This document shows positions 27,544 through 35,943 of a stretch of DNA of 64,000 bases, one piece after another; the first letter of the stretch is position 1; every line of letters begins with the position of its first letter. The stretch spans positions 1,240,001 to 1,304,000 of the forward strand of contig NZ_CP097263.1 in the NCBI RefSeq assembly GCF_028622115.1, in the 5' to 3' direction. A program made the position numbers and the translations under genes. The notes below the pieces were generated by a model, which saw only the letters and a list, made by a program, of their open reading frames with translations, was not told the DNA's origin and did not search any database. The DNA comes from Kutzneria chonburiensis (GTDB lineage Bacteria > Actinomycetota > Actinomycetes > Mycobacteriales > Pseudonocardiaceae).

Positions 27544-28284
27544 ATGCGCAAGGGCATGGTGGACGTGGCGACCCCGGACGGCGTCGCCGACTCGTACCTG
27601 GTGGTGCCGGACGGCGGCGGCCCCGGGGTGCTGCTGTTCATGGACGCCTTCGGCCTGCGGCCCCGTATCGAGGAGATGGCCGACGCCATCGCCGCGCGCG
27701 GTTTTGCCGTGCTGGCCCCGAATCTGCTCTACCGTGGCGGCCGCGCGCCGCAGTTCGACCTGGCCGACCTGGGCGACCCGGATAAGCGCGGCGCGCTGTT
27801 CGGGCAGATCATGCCGCTGATCGGCGCGCTCACCCCGGCCGCGATCGCCGCCGACGCCGGCGCGTACATCGACTTCCTGACCGCGCAGGACGGCGTCGAG
27901 GCCGGCCCGGTGGTGATCACCGGCTACTGCATGGGCGGCAAGAACGCCCTGCTCGCGATCGAGGCGCTGCCCTCGCGCGTCAAGGCCATCGCCTCGTTCC
28001 ACGGCGGCCGGCTGGCCACCGACCAGCCCGACAGCCCGCACCTGTCGGTCGGCAAGATCACCGGCGAGGTCTACTTCGGACACGCCGACCACGACCACTC
28101 CATGGACGCCGACCAGATCAAGCTGCTGGAGAACGCCCTGGACGAGGCCGGCGTGACCTACACCTCCGAGGTGTACGAGGGCGCGGAGCACGGTTACACC
28201 ATGACCGACACCGCCGCGTACCAGGAGGCCGGCGAGCGACGGCACTGGGAGAACCTGTTCGCGCTGCTCGAGCGCACCCGTTGA
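27544..28284 (+). CDS. Dienelactone hydrolase family protein
   Basis: 246 aa from ATG 27544. The nucleophile is the cysteine of GYCMGGKNALL, the hallmark of the dienelactone hydrolase family, with an Asp in FGHADHDHSMD and a His in EGAEHGYTM completing the triad. The usual activity is hydrolysis of dienelactone to maleylacetate, but many actinomycete homologues are general carboxymethylenebutenolidases. It ends in front of a strong hairpin. Confidence 0.9.
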   Translation: MRKGMVDVATPDGVADSYLVVPDGGGPGVLLFMDAFGLRPRIEEMADAIAARGFAVLAPNLLYRGGRAPQFDLADLGDPDKRGALFGQIMPLIGALTPAAIAADAGAYIDFLTAQDGVEAGPVVITGYCMGGKNALLAIEALPSRVKAIASFHGGRLATDQPDSPHLSVGKITGEVYFGHADHDHSMDADQIKLLENALDEAGVTYTSEVYEGAEHGYTMTDTAAYQEAGERRHWENLFALLERTR

Positions 28285-28292
28285 GATCACCG

Positions 28293-28325
28293 GTGGATCC
28301 CGCCTCGTGCCGCGGCGGGATCCAC
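28293..28325. terminator. Bidirectional hairpin terminator
   Basis: GTGGATCCCGCC (28293-28304) and GGCGGGATCCAC (28314-28325) form a perfect 12-bp stem around a 9-nt loop between the convergent dienelactone hydrolase and LysR genes. There is no long T-run, as is common in high-GC actinomycetes. The 3' arm runs into one copy of the recurrent TCCACTGTGGA sequence. Confidence 0.7.
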
Positions 28326-28337
28326 TGTGGACAGACG

Positions 28338-29198
28338 CTAGGTGTTTCCTGGTGAGTACAGCTCCGTGAGCAGGGCGATCGCCGCGTGGGTGGCCGGATG
28401 CGGATCGTGGCGGCGCCAGACCAGCTGCACCGGTACCGGCGGCGCGTCCCGCACGCGGCGGTAGACGATCCCGTCCCGGCGGTACTGGGTGACCGTGGCC
28501 TGCGGCGTGATGCCGACGAAGTGGCCGGCCGCGATGGTGGCCAGCCAGTCGTCGACGTCGTTGATCGGCGTCAGTTTCGGGCGGTGCTCCGGCGGCCAGA
28601 GATCGGCGGTCGTGGTGCCGGTGCGGCGGTCGACCAGCAGGTCCCGGTCGGCGATCTCGGCCAGCGTGATCGACCGGCGCTTGGCCCACGGGTCGTCGGC
28701 CGCCATCACGCAGTAGCGGGGCTCGCTGCCGACCGTGGCGTGCGAATAGCGTTGGCGGTCGATCGGCGTGCGGACGACGGCGAGGTCGCACAGGCCCTCG
28801 GCCAGACCGCCGGTTGCCGTGTTCGTACGGATGAACAGCAGCTCGACGCCGGGGTAGCGGGCCGCCCAGCGACGTTGGAACTCGGCCGTGTGGCGGCCGA
28901 TCGCCGACCAGGCGTGGCCGATGCGCAGCCGCGTGTGGCCGGTCGTGGCCTCGCGGACCAGGTTGTCGGCCTCGGCCAGCAGTTGCCGCGCGCGGGCCAG
29001 CACCTGCACGCCCGCGGTCGTCGGCGTGACGGAACGGCTGGTGCGGTGCAGCAGGCGCACGCCGAGCACCTGTTCAAGCGCCGACAGCGTGCGGGACACC
29101 GCCGCCTGGGACACGCCCAGCTCGATCGCGGCGTCGGTGAACGTGCCGGTGTCCACGATCGCGACCAGGCAGCGGAGCTGACGCAGTTCGAGATCCAT
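28338..29198 (-). CDS. LysR family transcriptional regulator
   Basis: 286 aa from ATG 29198 (MDLELRQLRCLVAIVDTGTF); the in-frame extension to 29231 is not family-like. HTH at AAIELGVSQAAVSRTLSALEQVLGVRLLHRTSR. Effector domain to the C-terminus. Divergent from an EamA transporter across 68 bp, so it probably controls export of a metabolite or amino acid. Confidence 0.93.
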   Translation of the reverse strand: MDLELRQLRCLVAIVDTGTFTDAAIELGVSQAAVSRTLSALEQVLGVRLLHRTSRSVTPTTAGVQVLARARQLLAEADNLVREATTGHTRLRIGHAWSAIGRHTAEFQRRWAARYPGVELLFIRTNTATGGLAEGLCDLAVVRTPIDRQRYSHATVGSEPRYCVMAADDPWAKRRSITLAEIADRDLLVDRRTGTTTADLWPPEHRPKLTPINDVDDWLATIAAGHFVGITPQATVTQYRRDGIVYRRVRDAPPVPVQLVWRRHDPHPATHAAIALLTELYSPGNT

Positions 29199-29227
29199 GC
29201 GTTTATCGTATAGATGACGTGTCGGAT

Positions 29228-29242
29228 GCATTTTGCGTATGC
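29228..29242. promoter_or_regulatory. Candidate LysR box
   Basis: GCAT-N7-ATGC dyad in the gap between the divergent LysR and EamA genes, overlapping a T-N11-A pattern. It lies about 25 bp before the EamA ATG at 29267. Confidence 0.35.
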
Positions 29243-29266
29243 GTCGGCCCGGCGCAGGCTGCCGTC

Positions 29267-30139
29267 ATGGCGACGGAACGGGTCGGGGGCATGGCGATGA
29301 TGCTGGGCGGCGCGCTGTCCAGCCAGGTCGGGGCCGCGACGGCGGCGCTGGCGTTTCCGGTGATCGGGCCGGCCGGTGTCGTCGCGGTCCGGCAGTGGGT
29401 GGCCGGCGCGGTGCTGCTGGCCGCCGGCCGGCCGCGATTACGGTCGTTCACCGGTCGGGAGTGGCGGCCCGTGCTGGCATTGGCTTTGGTGTTCGCCACC
29501 ATGAACCTGTCGCTGTACACCGCCATCGACCGCCTCGGCCTCGGGCTCGCGGTGACTTTGGAGTTCCTCGGGCCCATCGCCGTCGCGCTGGCCGGTTCGC
29601 GGCGTCTGGTCGACGTGATCTGCGCTCTCATCGCGGCTCCCGCCGCCATCGTGCTGGCCCGTCCGCAGGCCAGCACCGACTATCTCGGCATCGGGCTGGC
29701 GTTGCTCGCCGCCACCTGCTGGGCGTGCTACATCTTGTTGAACCGGACCGTGGGGGAGCGGTTGCCCGGTGCGCAGGGATCTGCCGCAGCCGCCCTGATT
29801 TCCGCCCTCGTGTATGTCCCCGTTGGACTCGTCGTGCTGGTTCTGCACCCGCCGACCCCGTATTCGCTGGGCGAGGCCCTGGCCGCCGGTGTGCTGTCGT
29901 CCGCCATTCCCTTCCTGGTCGACCTGTTCGCCCTCCGGCGCGTGCCCACCCAGTTCTTCGGGCTGTTCATGAGCGTCAACCCCGTGTTGGCCGCCTTGGT
30001 CGGTTTCGTCGTGCTCGGTCAGCGGCTCGCGTGGCTCGACTGGGCCGCCATCGTCGTCGTCGCCGGGGCCATGGTGGTCGCTAGTGTGGGGTCATGGGCG
30101 TTCGGCACACGATCACGGAGTCGCCCGTCGGACCGCTGA
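29267..30139 (+). CDS. EamA/DMT family transporter (RhtA-like)
   Basis: 290 aa from ATG 29267. Ten hydrophobic segments in two five-helix halves; the second EamA half includes YLGIGLALLAATCWACYILLNRTVG and PVLAALVGFVVLGQRLAWLDWAAIVVVAGAM. Members of this RhtA-like group export amino acids such as threonine and homoserine. The upstream GTG 29219 would add 16 residues across the presumed operator and is less likely. The 3' end overlaps ogt by 46 bp. Confidence 0.9.
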   Translation: MATERVGGMAMMLGGALSSQVGAATAALAFPVIGPAGVVAVRQWVAGAVLLAAGRPRLRSFTGREWRPVLALALVFATMNLSLYTAIDRLGLGLAVTLEFLGPIAVALAGSRRLVDVICALIAAPAAIVLARPQASTDYLGIGLALLAATCWACYILLNRTVGERLPGAQGSAAAALISALVYVPVGLVVLVLHPPTPYSLGEALAAGVLSSAIPFLVDLFALRRVPTQFFGLFMSVNPVLAALVGFVVLGQRLAWLDWAAIVVVAGAMVVASVGSWAFGTRSRSRPSDR

Positions 30140-30591
30140 CCTTGGTCGCCGACGGCTCCGCCTTGATCGGCCTCTACTTCTCCGACCACAGCCGCACACC
30201 CCGCATCCCGTTGGGCGAGCGCGACGACTCCGGCTTCTCCTCGGTGATTTCCCAGCTGGGCGAGTACTTCGCGGGTGCGCGGACCTCGTTCTCCCTCGAG
30301 CTGGCCCCTCGCGGCTCCGCCTTCGAACTCGCCGTCTGGGCCGCCCTCGTCACGATCCCGTACGGCGAGACCCGCACCTACGGCCAGCTCGCCGCCGCCC
30401 TCGGCGACCCCGCCGGCGCCCAGGCCGTCGGCAACGCCAACGGGTGGAACCCCATCAGCATCATCGTCCCTTGCCACCGCGTCGTCGGCTCCTCCGGCCG
30501 CCTCACCGGCTACGCCGGCGGCCTGCACCGCAAGCGATTCCTGCTGTCCCTGGAGGAACCGCCCGCCGAAGACCTCGGCCTGCTGTTCTAA
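30094..30591 (+). CDS. ogt: Methylated-DNA-protein cysteine methyltransferase
   Basis: 165 aa from ATG 30094. The acceptor cysteine is C127 in IIVPCHRVV, preceded by the arginine-finger region and YGETRTYGQLAAALGDPAGAQAVGNANG. It directly transfers the alkyl group from O6-alkylguanine in DNA to itself. The N-terminal domain is short and of Ogt type. It overlaps the end of the EamA gene by 46 bp in another frame, implying coupled translation. Confidence 0.95.
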   Translation: MGVRHTITESPVGPLTLVADGSALIGLYFSDHSRTPRIPLGERDDSGFSSVISQLGEYFAGARTSFSLELAPRGSAFELAVWAALVTIPYGETRTYGQLAAALGDPAGAQAVGNANGWNPISIIVPCHRVVGSSGRLTGYAGGLHRKRFLLSLEEPPAEDLGLLF

Positions 30592-30626
30592 CCGATGGTC
30601 TGTCGTCGCAAACCGGACCCCTTGTC

Positions 30627-32714
30627 CTATTTCCCGGACCGGTCCGCCAGCTTCTCGCGGACCGCATCGGCCTCCGAGGCCAGCCGCTGTGCCCGGTACA
30701 GCTCGGCCGCCCGTTCCCATGCCTGGACCGCCTTGGCCGGGTCGATCGCCACGGCCGCGTCGCCGAGGTGGTCTAGCACCCTTGCCTCGGACTTGGCGTC
30801 GCCGAGCCGCTGCGAGATCGCCTGTGATTCCTCGTACTGGCGAATTGCCGCAACGGGGTCGCCGATACCGTTGGCGATGAAGCCGAGGGTCATCAACGCC
30901 TTGGCCTCGCCGCTGGCGTCCATCCGCTCTCGGCATTGCGCGAGGGCGGCCGTCGAGCGCGTGCGTGCCTCCTCGAACCGGCCGAGTTTGGCCGTGTACC
31001 AGCCGATCTCGTCGAGCGCGTGCGAACCGCTGAGCGCCTGGCCCAGCCGGTCATAGAGTTCCAGTGCACGGATGGAGTGCTTGAGTGCCTCCTCGTCATC
31101 GCCTCGACGTTCACACGCCCGGGCGACGGCTCGGCGCGTATGTGCCTCGCCCAGTTCATCGCCACATTCCCGGGCCCAGGCCAGACCCTCGAGGCCATAG
31201 TGGTAGGCGTCTTCGTACCGGCTGAGATCGGAGCAGGCACGGCTGAGATGCCGATAGGCCCGGGTCCTCAGGTCCTTGTCCAGGTGCTTGGCCGCTTCCA
31301 CGCCGGACACCCACGCCGTGAAATTGTCATGTAGATGTCCCTGGCGGAGATTGAACGTCGTCATGGTCCAGGCCAGCGCCCACACTGTTGCAAACCAGCC
31401 GCGCTTGAACGCCTCTTGCTGGAGTGCCATCACATTGGCCCGCTCGGTGACCAGCCAGTGCCACGCTTGGTTCTCCTGCTTCAGATCGGGCAGTGTGCAG
31501 TCGGGCGGCAGTTCACCAAGCGTGATTTCCTGGTGGTGGGCGGCGATAAGCCGGTCGGCGGCATGTGAGGTGTGGCTGGACGCGGCCGCGAGGCGCAGCA
31601 GCGCGTCAGTTGTCTCCTCCGGAGTGGCCAGCGAGGCCGCGTATAAGCGCACCAGGTCGTGCAGCCGCACACTCGTCGTGAAATGACCTTGGACCAGTGA
31701 TACCCGGGCCAACGCCTGCAGGGATGTCGACAGGAGCTGCTTGGACAGGCCCGTGAGATTGGCCGCCTCGAACCGGCTGATGTCCGCGCCGGGTGCGGTG
31801 CCGAGCAGCCGGAACACACGGGCGTCCTGCGGCGTCAGTGCGTGATACGACCATGACAGCACCGCCTGCAGTGCGGTTTTGCCGCCGCCGTCGAGCGCGC
31901 TCAGCCGCGACGAGGCGTCGCGTAGCTCCTCGGCGAGGGTCGCTAGGGGAATGTCCACGTTGATCTGCGCCTGCCCGGCGACGATGCTGAGCGCCAGCGG
32001 CAGTCCGGCACACCAGCGGATCAGCTCGTCGACGGCGTCCGGTTCGTCGGCAAGCCGTTGGGCGCCAAGCCGTTGGGTCAACAGATCTCGGGCGGCCGCG
32101 TCGTCCAGCGCCGTGACTGCGACCGGACGCGCATGGTATCCGGTGACCAGCGCGTCCATCCGGTCCCGGCTGGTGATGAGAACGGTGCCAGACGCGCCGG
32201 GGAGCAGCGGCTCGACCTGTTCGCTGTCCCGCGCGTTGTCCAGCACGATCAGGATCCGCTTGTCGGCGGTCAGTGTTCGGTAGAGCCCGATCTGCGCCGC
32301 CGGGTCCTGCGGCATGTCGTCCGGCGGAACCCCGAGCGCATCCAGGAAACCGCGTACTGCTTCGTGCGGTGGCATGGGCTTCTCGTGCTGGTCGAAGCCG
32401 CGCAAGTCGACGAACAGTTGGCCGTCAGGGAACCGGTCGAGATTCCGGTAGGCCCAGTGCAGCGCCAACCATGTCTTGCCGATCCCGCCGACGCCTCCGA
32501 GCGCGGAGATCACCACCGTCGGGCTGGTGTCGTGCGCCACGGTGAGCTGGTGCAACTCCGTCTCACGGCCGATGAAGTCCGCGGACGGCAGCGGCAGCTG
32601 CCGGGGGATGGCGCGGTTGTGCGGTGCAATGTGCTGGATCACGGTGTCGACGTATCCGGCCTGCACGCCTGAGATGGACTGTGCTTTGTTCCGGATCTCT
32701 GACGCCCCAGTCAT
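30627..32714 (-). CDS. NB-ARC ATPase with C-terminal TPR repeats
   Basis: 695 aa from ATG 32714. Residues 1-45 are unassigned; FIGRETELHQL precedes the P-loop GGVGGIGKT at 73-81, then Walker B RILIVLDNARDSEQV, LITSRDRMDAL and GLPLALSIVAG form an NB-ARC module (to about 400). From about 470 to the end there are repeated TPR helices (RAYRHLSRACSDLSRYEDAYHYGLEGL, AYRHL-, ALDEIGWYTAKLGRFEEARTR, AKALMTLGFIANGIGDPVAAIRQYEESQ). It resembles AfsR/SARP-type C-termini but lacks the DNA-binding domain. Upstream in-frame residues to 33581 are antisense to the deformylase gene. Confidence 0.88.
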   Translation of the reverse strand: MTGASEIRNKAQSISGVQAGYVDTVIQHIAPHNRAIPRQLPLPSADFIGRETELHQLTVAHDTSPTVVISALGGVGGIGKTWLALHWAYRNLDRFPDGQLFVDLRGFDQHEKPMPPHEAVRGFLDALGVPPDDMPQDPAAQIGLYRTLTADKRILIVLDNARDSEQVEPLLPGASGTVLITSRDRMDALVTGYHARPVAVTALDDAAARDLLTQRLGAQRLADEPDAVDELIRWCAGLPLALSIVAGQAQINVDIPLATLAEELRDASSRLSALDGGGKTALQAVLSWSYHALTPQDARVFRLLGTAPGADISRFEAANLTGLSKQLLSTSLQALARVSLVQGHFTTSVRLHDLVRLYAASLATPEETTDALLRLAAASSHTSHAADRLIAAHHQEITLGELPPDCTLPDLKQENQAWHWLVTERANVMALQQEAFKRGWFATVWALAWTMTTFNLRQGHLHDNFTAWVSGVEAAKHLDKDLRTRAYRHLSRACSDLSRYEDAYHYGLEGLAWARECGDELGEAHTRRAVARACERRGDDEEALKHSIRALELYDRLGQALSGSHALDEIGWYTAKLGRFEEARTRSTAALAQCRERMDASGEAKALMTLGFIANGIGDPVAAIRQYEESQAISQRLGDAKSEARVLDHLGDAAVAIDPAKAVQAWERAAELYRAQRLASEADAVREKLADRSGK

Positions 32715-32749
32715 GACGATCAGTTTGCCGCACGGGCATTTTGTGTCTG

Positions 32750-33292
32750 TCAGCGCTGCCAGAACGGGCCCGCGTGGGGGGAGATCTTCACGGTGGGCGG
32801 GGTGTTCCAGTCGGCGGCGAGGATCTCGCGGAGGGCGGCGCGGCGGCGTTTCGGGTCCATCCGGTCGATGAACAGGACGCCGTCGAGGTGGTCGGTCTCG
32901 TGCTGGAGGCAGCGGGCGAGGTCGCCGCTGCCGACTATTTGCAAAGGATCGCCGTGCATGGTGTAGCCCTTGGCGACGACGTTGAGACGACGTTTGGTGT
33001 CGAAGTAGAGACCGGGCATGGACAGGCAGCCCTCGGGACCGTCCTGCTCCTGCTCGTCGGGGAAACGCAGGGTGGGATTGACGAGGTGACCCCGGGTGCC
33101 GCCCATGTTGTAGACGAAGACTCGGCGGGAAATCCCCAGCTGGGGAGCGGCGATAGCGGCACCTTGCTGCGCGGCGAGGGTGTCGTGGAGGTCCCGGACG
33201 AGCTTGTGCAGCTCCCGGTCGAAGTCGGTGACGGGGGCGGCGGGCTGGGTGAGGACGGGGTCGCCGAACAGGCGTACGGGCAGCACGGTCAT
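32750..33292 (-). CDS. def: Peptide deformylase
   Basis: 180 aa from ATG 33292. The three PDF motifs are present: GAAIAAPQLG (44-53, a variant of GxGLAAxQ), EGCLS (87-91) and HETDH (131-135), giving Cys and two His iron ligands and the catalytic glutamate. It removes the N-formyl group from nascent proteins. It is divergent from an ArsR-type regulator with a perfect operator between them, so this copy may be conditionally expressed, as expected of a second or resistance copy. Confidence 0.93.
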   Translation of the reverse strand: MTVLPVRLFGDPVLTQPAAPVTDFDRELHKLVRDLHDTLAAQQGAAIAAPQLGISRRVFVYNMGGTRGHLVNPTLRFPDEQEQDGPEGCLSMPGLYFDTKRRLNVVAKGYTMHGDPLQIVGSGDLARCLQHETDHLDGVLFIDRMDPKRRRAALREILAADWNTPPTVKISPHAGPFWQR

Positions 33293-33320
33293 GGCGACGA
33301 GAGTAGGGCGGCAGCAGATA

Positions 33321-33348
33321 GTTTGCAAAGAGAGTAGACTTTGCAAAC
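33321..33348. promoter_or_regulatory. Perfect 10-bp dyad operator
   Basis: GTTTGCAAAG (33321-33330) and CTTTGCAAAC (33339-33348) are exact reverse complements separated by 8 bp. The right arm abuts the ATG of the regulator at 33349, leaving no room for a ribosome binding site, so that gene is probably read from a leaderless transcript starting elsewhere or at the ATG. The left arm lies 29 bp upstream of the deformylase ATG. Confidence 0.75.
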
Positions 33349-33834
33349 ATGGAGAACCATCCGGTCCGGGAAGCCTTGTTGGAGCTGCTGCGCACCCGGG
33401 ACGAGCTGACGTCGACGGACGCGGCGAGGGAGCTGGGCGGCAACACCGGGCTGTACTCGTTCCACCTGCGCAAGCTGGCCGAGCAAGGCCTGGTGGAGGA
33501 CGTGCCGGGCGCGACGGGGCGGATCCGGCCGTGGCGGCTGGCCCGGGGTGGGCCGAAGGAGCCGGAGCTGGCGGAGCTCAACCGGCGCCTGGAGGACGAG
33601 AGCTATCAGCGCTGGCGCGACAACCGCGCCCAGGCGCCGGCCGAGTGGCGCGTCGACGAGGCGTTCAGCGAGGTCGTCTACCTGACGCCGGAAGAGATGG
33701 CGGCGATGGGTGATGCCATCCGCTCGATGATCACCCTGTTCCGCCACCGGGAGACGCAGCCGGCGGCGCGGCCGTCAGACGCGGCGCCGGTGGCGGTGGT
33801 GGCCCGCCTGTTCCCGATGCTGGATCCCGAATGA
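33349..33834 (+). CDS. Winged-helix ArsR-type regulator
   Basis: 161 aa from ATG 33349. Residues 1-70 form a winged HTH (NHPVREALLELLRTRDELTSTDAARELGG, GLYSFHLRKLAEQGLVEDVP), the rest is a helical C-terminal region with no recognised ligand site. Because the operator touches the start codon, it likely represses itself and the divergent peptide deformylase gene. Confidence 0.85.
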   Translation: MENHPVREALLELLRTRDELTSTDAARELGGNTGLYSFHLRKLAEQGLVEDVPGATGRIRPWRLARGGPKEPELAELNRRLEDESYQRWRDNRAQAPAEWRVDEAFSEVVYLTPEEMAAMGDAIRSMITLFRHRETQPAARPSDAAPVAVVARLFPMLDPE

Positions 33835-33905
33835 CGTCGTGACCGAACGGGTAAGCGAGGCGGGCCGATGACCTTCACCGAAGAACACCGGACGGTCGCG
33901 GTGTC

Positions 33906-34740
33906 ATGCTTGCACCGGACCTCGGGTCCGTACCGGGACCGGCGTCCGACGCGTTGGCGCTGGTCCCGGGCCTGACCGGCGGCCTGCTGGCGATCGGCGC
34001 GACGGCGCTGGTGTACTTCGCCGAGGACCTGTTCGCCCGCCTGCCGGTGCACTGGATGTGGTGGCCGGCGCTGGGCGGCCTGATCATCGGCATCGGCGGC
34101 CTGATCGAACCGAGGGCGCTCGGCGTCGGCTACGACGTGATCGACCAGCTCCTGACCGGCCACGCCACCCAGGCACTGATCGTCGGCATCCTGGTGGTGA
34201 AGACGGCGATCTGGTCGCTGTCACTGGGATCGGGCACCTCGGGCGGCGTGCTGGCGCCGGTGTTCATGATCGGCGCCTCGCTCGGCGCTGCGGAAAGCGG
34301 CTTCCTGCCGCACTGCACGCCGGGGTTTTGGGCCACGCTCGGCCTGGCGGCGGTGGTCGGCGGCGTGATGCGTTCCCCGTTGACGGGCACGTCGGTGTCG
34401 GCGTACGCGCTGTCGGTGTTGCTGCTCAAGCGATCCGTGTTGACGGAGAAGATCGCCCGCCGCCGGCTGCACCTGACCCGTGAGTACACCACCGACCCGC
34501 TGGAGTCGTTCTTCGCGCACGAAGTGATGACGCCCGAGCCACGTGCCGACTTCGCCACCCCGGCCCGGGTGTTCGTACACCCGGACGAGACTCTGCGCGA
34601 GGTGGCCAACAAGCTGGCCGAGAACTACGTGACCAGCGCGCCGGTGGTCGACCGCGACGACCCGACCAGCCACCTTGGCGTGATCACGCTGGCCCAGCTG
34701 CTGCACGCCCGCCGGCGCGACCTGCACGAGGAGCACCACC
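33906..34740 (+). pseudogene. ClC chloride channel fragment with CBS domains (both ends missing)
   Basis: Homology starts inside a ClC channel: YFAEDLFARLPVHWMWWPALGGLIIGIGGLIEP, then GSGTSGGVLAPVFMIGASLG (one of the anion-pathway motifs) and GGVMRSPLTGTSVSAYALS, followed by CBS-type sequence (HEVMTPEPRADF, LREVANKLAENYVTSAPVVDRDD). The N-terminal half of the channel is absent. After LLHARRRDLHEEHHRERL at about 34740 the frame stays open to 35069 but is only the antisense of the next gene. A working channel cannot be made from this. Confidence 0.8.
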
Positions 34741-35216
34741 GGGAACGCCTTTGCCCTGACCAACTCGGTCAGCACGCCGCGGTTGAGCCTTTGCACCGCG
34801 TCGACGGCTGCCGCGCCGAAAAAGCAGGCGGTGCGGTTCCAGTGCTGGGCGAACACGCCGAAGCCGTGGTCGCGGCCGACGAAACCGAGCAGGTGGTGGC
34901 GGTCCGGGTAGTGCGAGCGCTCCCAGTCCTTCAGTTCCGTGATGTCGTCGACGCGGTGCGGGCGGTACTGGCCGGGCCAGTGCAACTCGATGTGGTGGAA
35001 CACCGAGTCCCAGTCCTCCACACACGCTCGCAGCACGTCGTTGACCAGCTGGGCGAAGGGCTGTCGTGATTCGATCTCGGGCAGCCGGTAGGTGAGCGAG
35101 GGCGCTGGCTCGACGTAGCCGCGTTCGTCCCAGCTGACGGCGAAGTCCTCCTTGAACTGTCGGATCAGCTCGTAGCGGGTGTCCCAGTCCAACTCAACCC
35201 AGGCGAACTCCGGCAT
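34740..35216 (-). CDS. DUF2716-type protein, 3' end truncated or fused
   Basis: From ATG 35216 the protein reads MPEFAWVELDWDTRYELIRQ and continues with ELHWPGQYRPHRVDDI, GFVGRDHGFGVFAQHWNRTACFFGAAAVDAVQ, recognised as a small DUF2716-like protein of unknown role. After about residue 158 (LTELVRAKAFP) it runs into the antisense of the ClC fragment and stays open to 34221. The natural stop is not seen. The boundary near 34740 coincides with the point where the ClC homology ends, so a deletion or inversion joined two truncated genes. Confidence 0.65.
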
Positions 35217-35259
35217 GGCTCAAAGGGTAAGGGAGCCTTCAGGAATGCCGGCTGCTGCC

Positions 35260-35859
35260 CTAGGAGGCGTCGGGCACCGGCAGCTGCCCGTAGTCCACGT
35301 CGCCGGTGGTCTCCAACACCTGCATGTGCATCTTGATGAAGTTGTTGGCCGAGTCGGCCAACGGGCGCACCACGGTGTTGCGTGTGTCGGCGCGCACCTG
35401 GGCGATCAGGATGAATGCCTCGCCATGGGCCTGCCGCAGGGTGTTGGCGTAGTCGGTGTCGAAGGTCTTGCCGTTCTCCTTGGCCATCCGGTCGATGCCG
35501 ATCTGCATGTCCTCGGCCGGCTTGTCGGGCAGCGTGAGGCCGAGCTGGGCGGCGGCTGCCAGGTCCTCCTTCTGTAGCTGCACGTGCTGCGTGACGATCA
35601 TCTGCGCGGCCGCCCTGACCTGCGGGTTGGCCGAGCGCTGGAGTGCCCACTGGGACAGCGTGATCTCGCGGATGCTGGTCTCCTGCACCAGATTCATCAG
35701 CTTCACGTCGGCCGCGCTGAGCGGCCCGTACTTCGAGTCGGTCAGCGCCGCCGGCTTCGGCGTCGGCGGCGTGGCGGCCATGGTCTGCTGCGGGGCGGCG
35801 CATGCCGTCGTCAGCGCGGCGAGCGCGCCGAAAATGCCGAGAATTGACCGAGTCCTCAT
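35260..35859 (-). CDS. DUF4142 lipoprotein
   Basis: 199 aa from ATG 35859. The signal MRTRSILGIFGALAALTTAC has a lipobox, so the protein should be anchored outside the membrane. The mature part is a DUF4142 four-helix, ferritin-like domain: LSAADVKLMNLVQETSIREITLSQWALQRS, VRAAAQMIVTQHVQLQKEDL and a second pair of helices. Histidines such as in MIVTQHVQ may bind metal. Function unknown. Confidence 0.85.
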   Translation of the reverse strand: MRTRSILGIFGALAALTTACAAPQQTMAATPPTPKPAALTDSKYGPLSAADVKLMNLVQETSIREITLSQWALQRSANPQVRAAAQMIVTQHVQLQKEDLAAAAQLGLTLPDKPAEDMQIGIDRMAKENGKTFDTDYANTLRQAHGEAFILIAQVRADTRNTVVRPLADSANNFIKMHMQVLETTGDVDYGQLPVPDAS

Positions 35860-35943
35860 CGTCCCACGCTCCACATCGGACCGTTGCATGATCACACTGT
35901 TGTGCACTGCTAGTGTCCGATACGCGACGGAACGGCCGTTGGT

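Noticed and set aside
32715-33581. N-terminal extension of the NB-ARC/TPR protein
   Set aside because: It lies antisense to peptide deformylase; homology and a good ATG begin at 32714.
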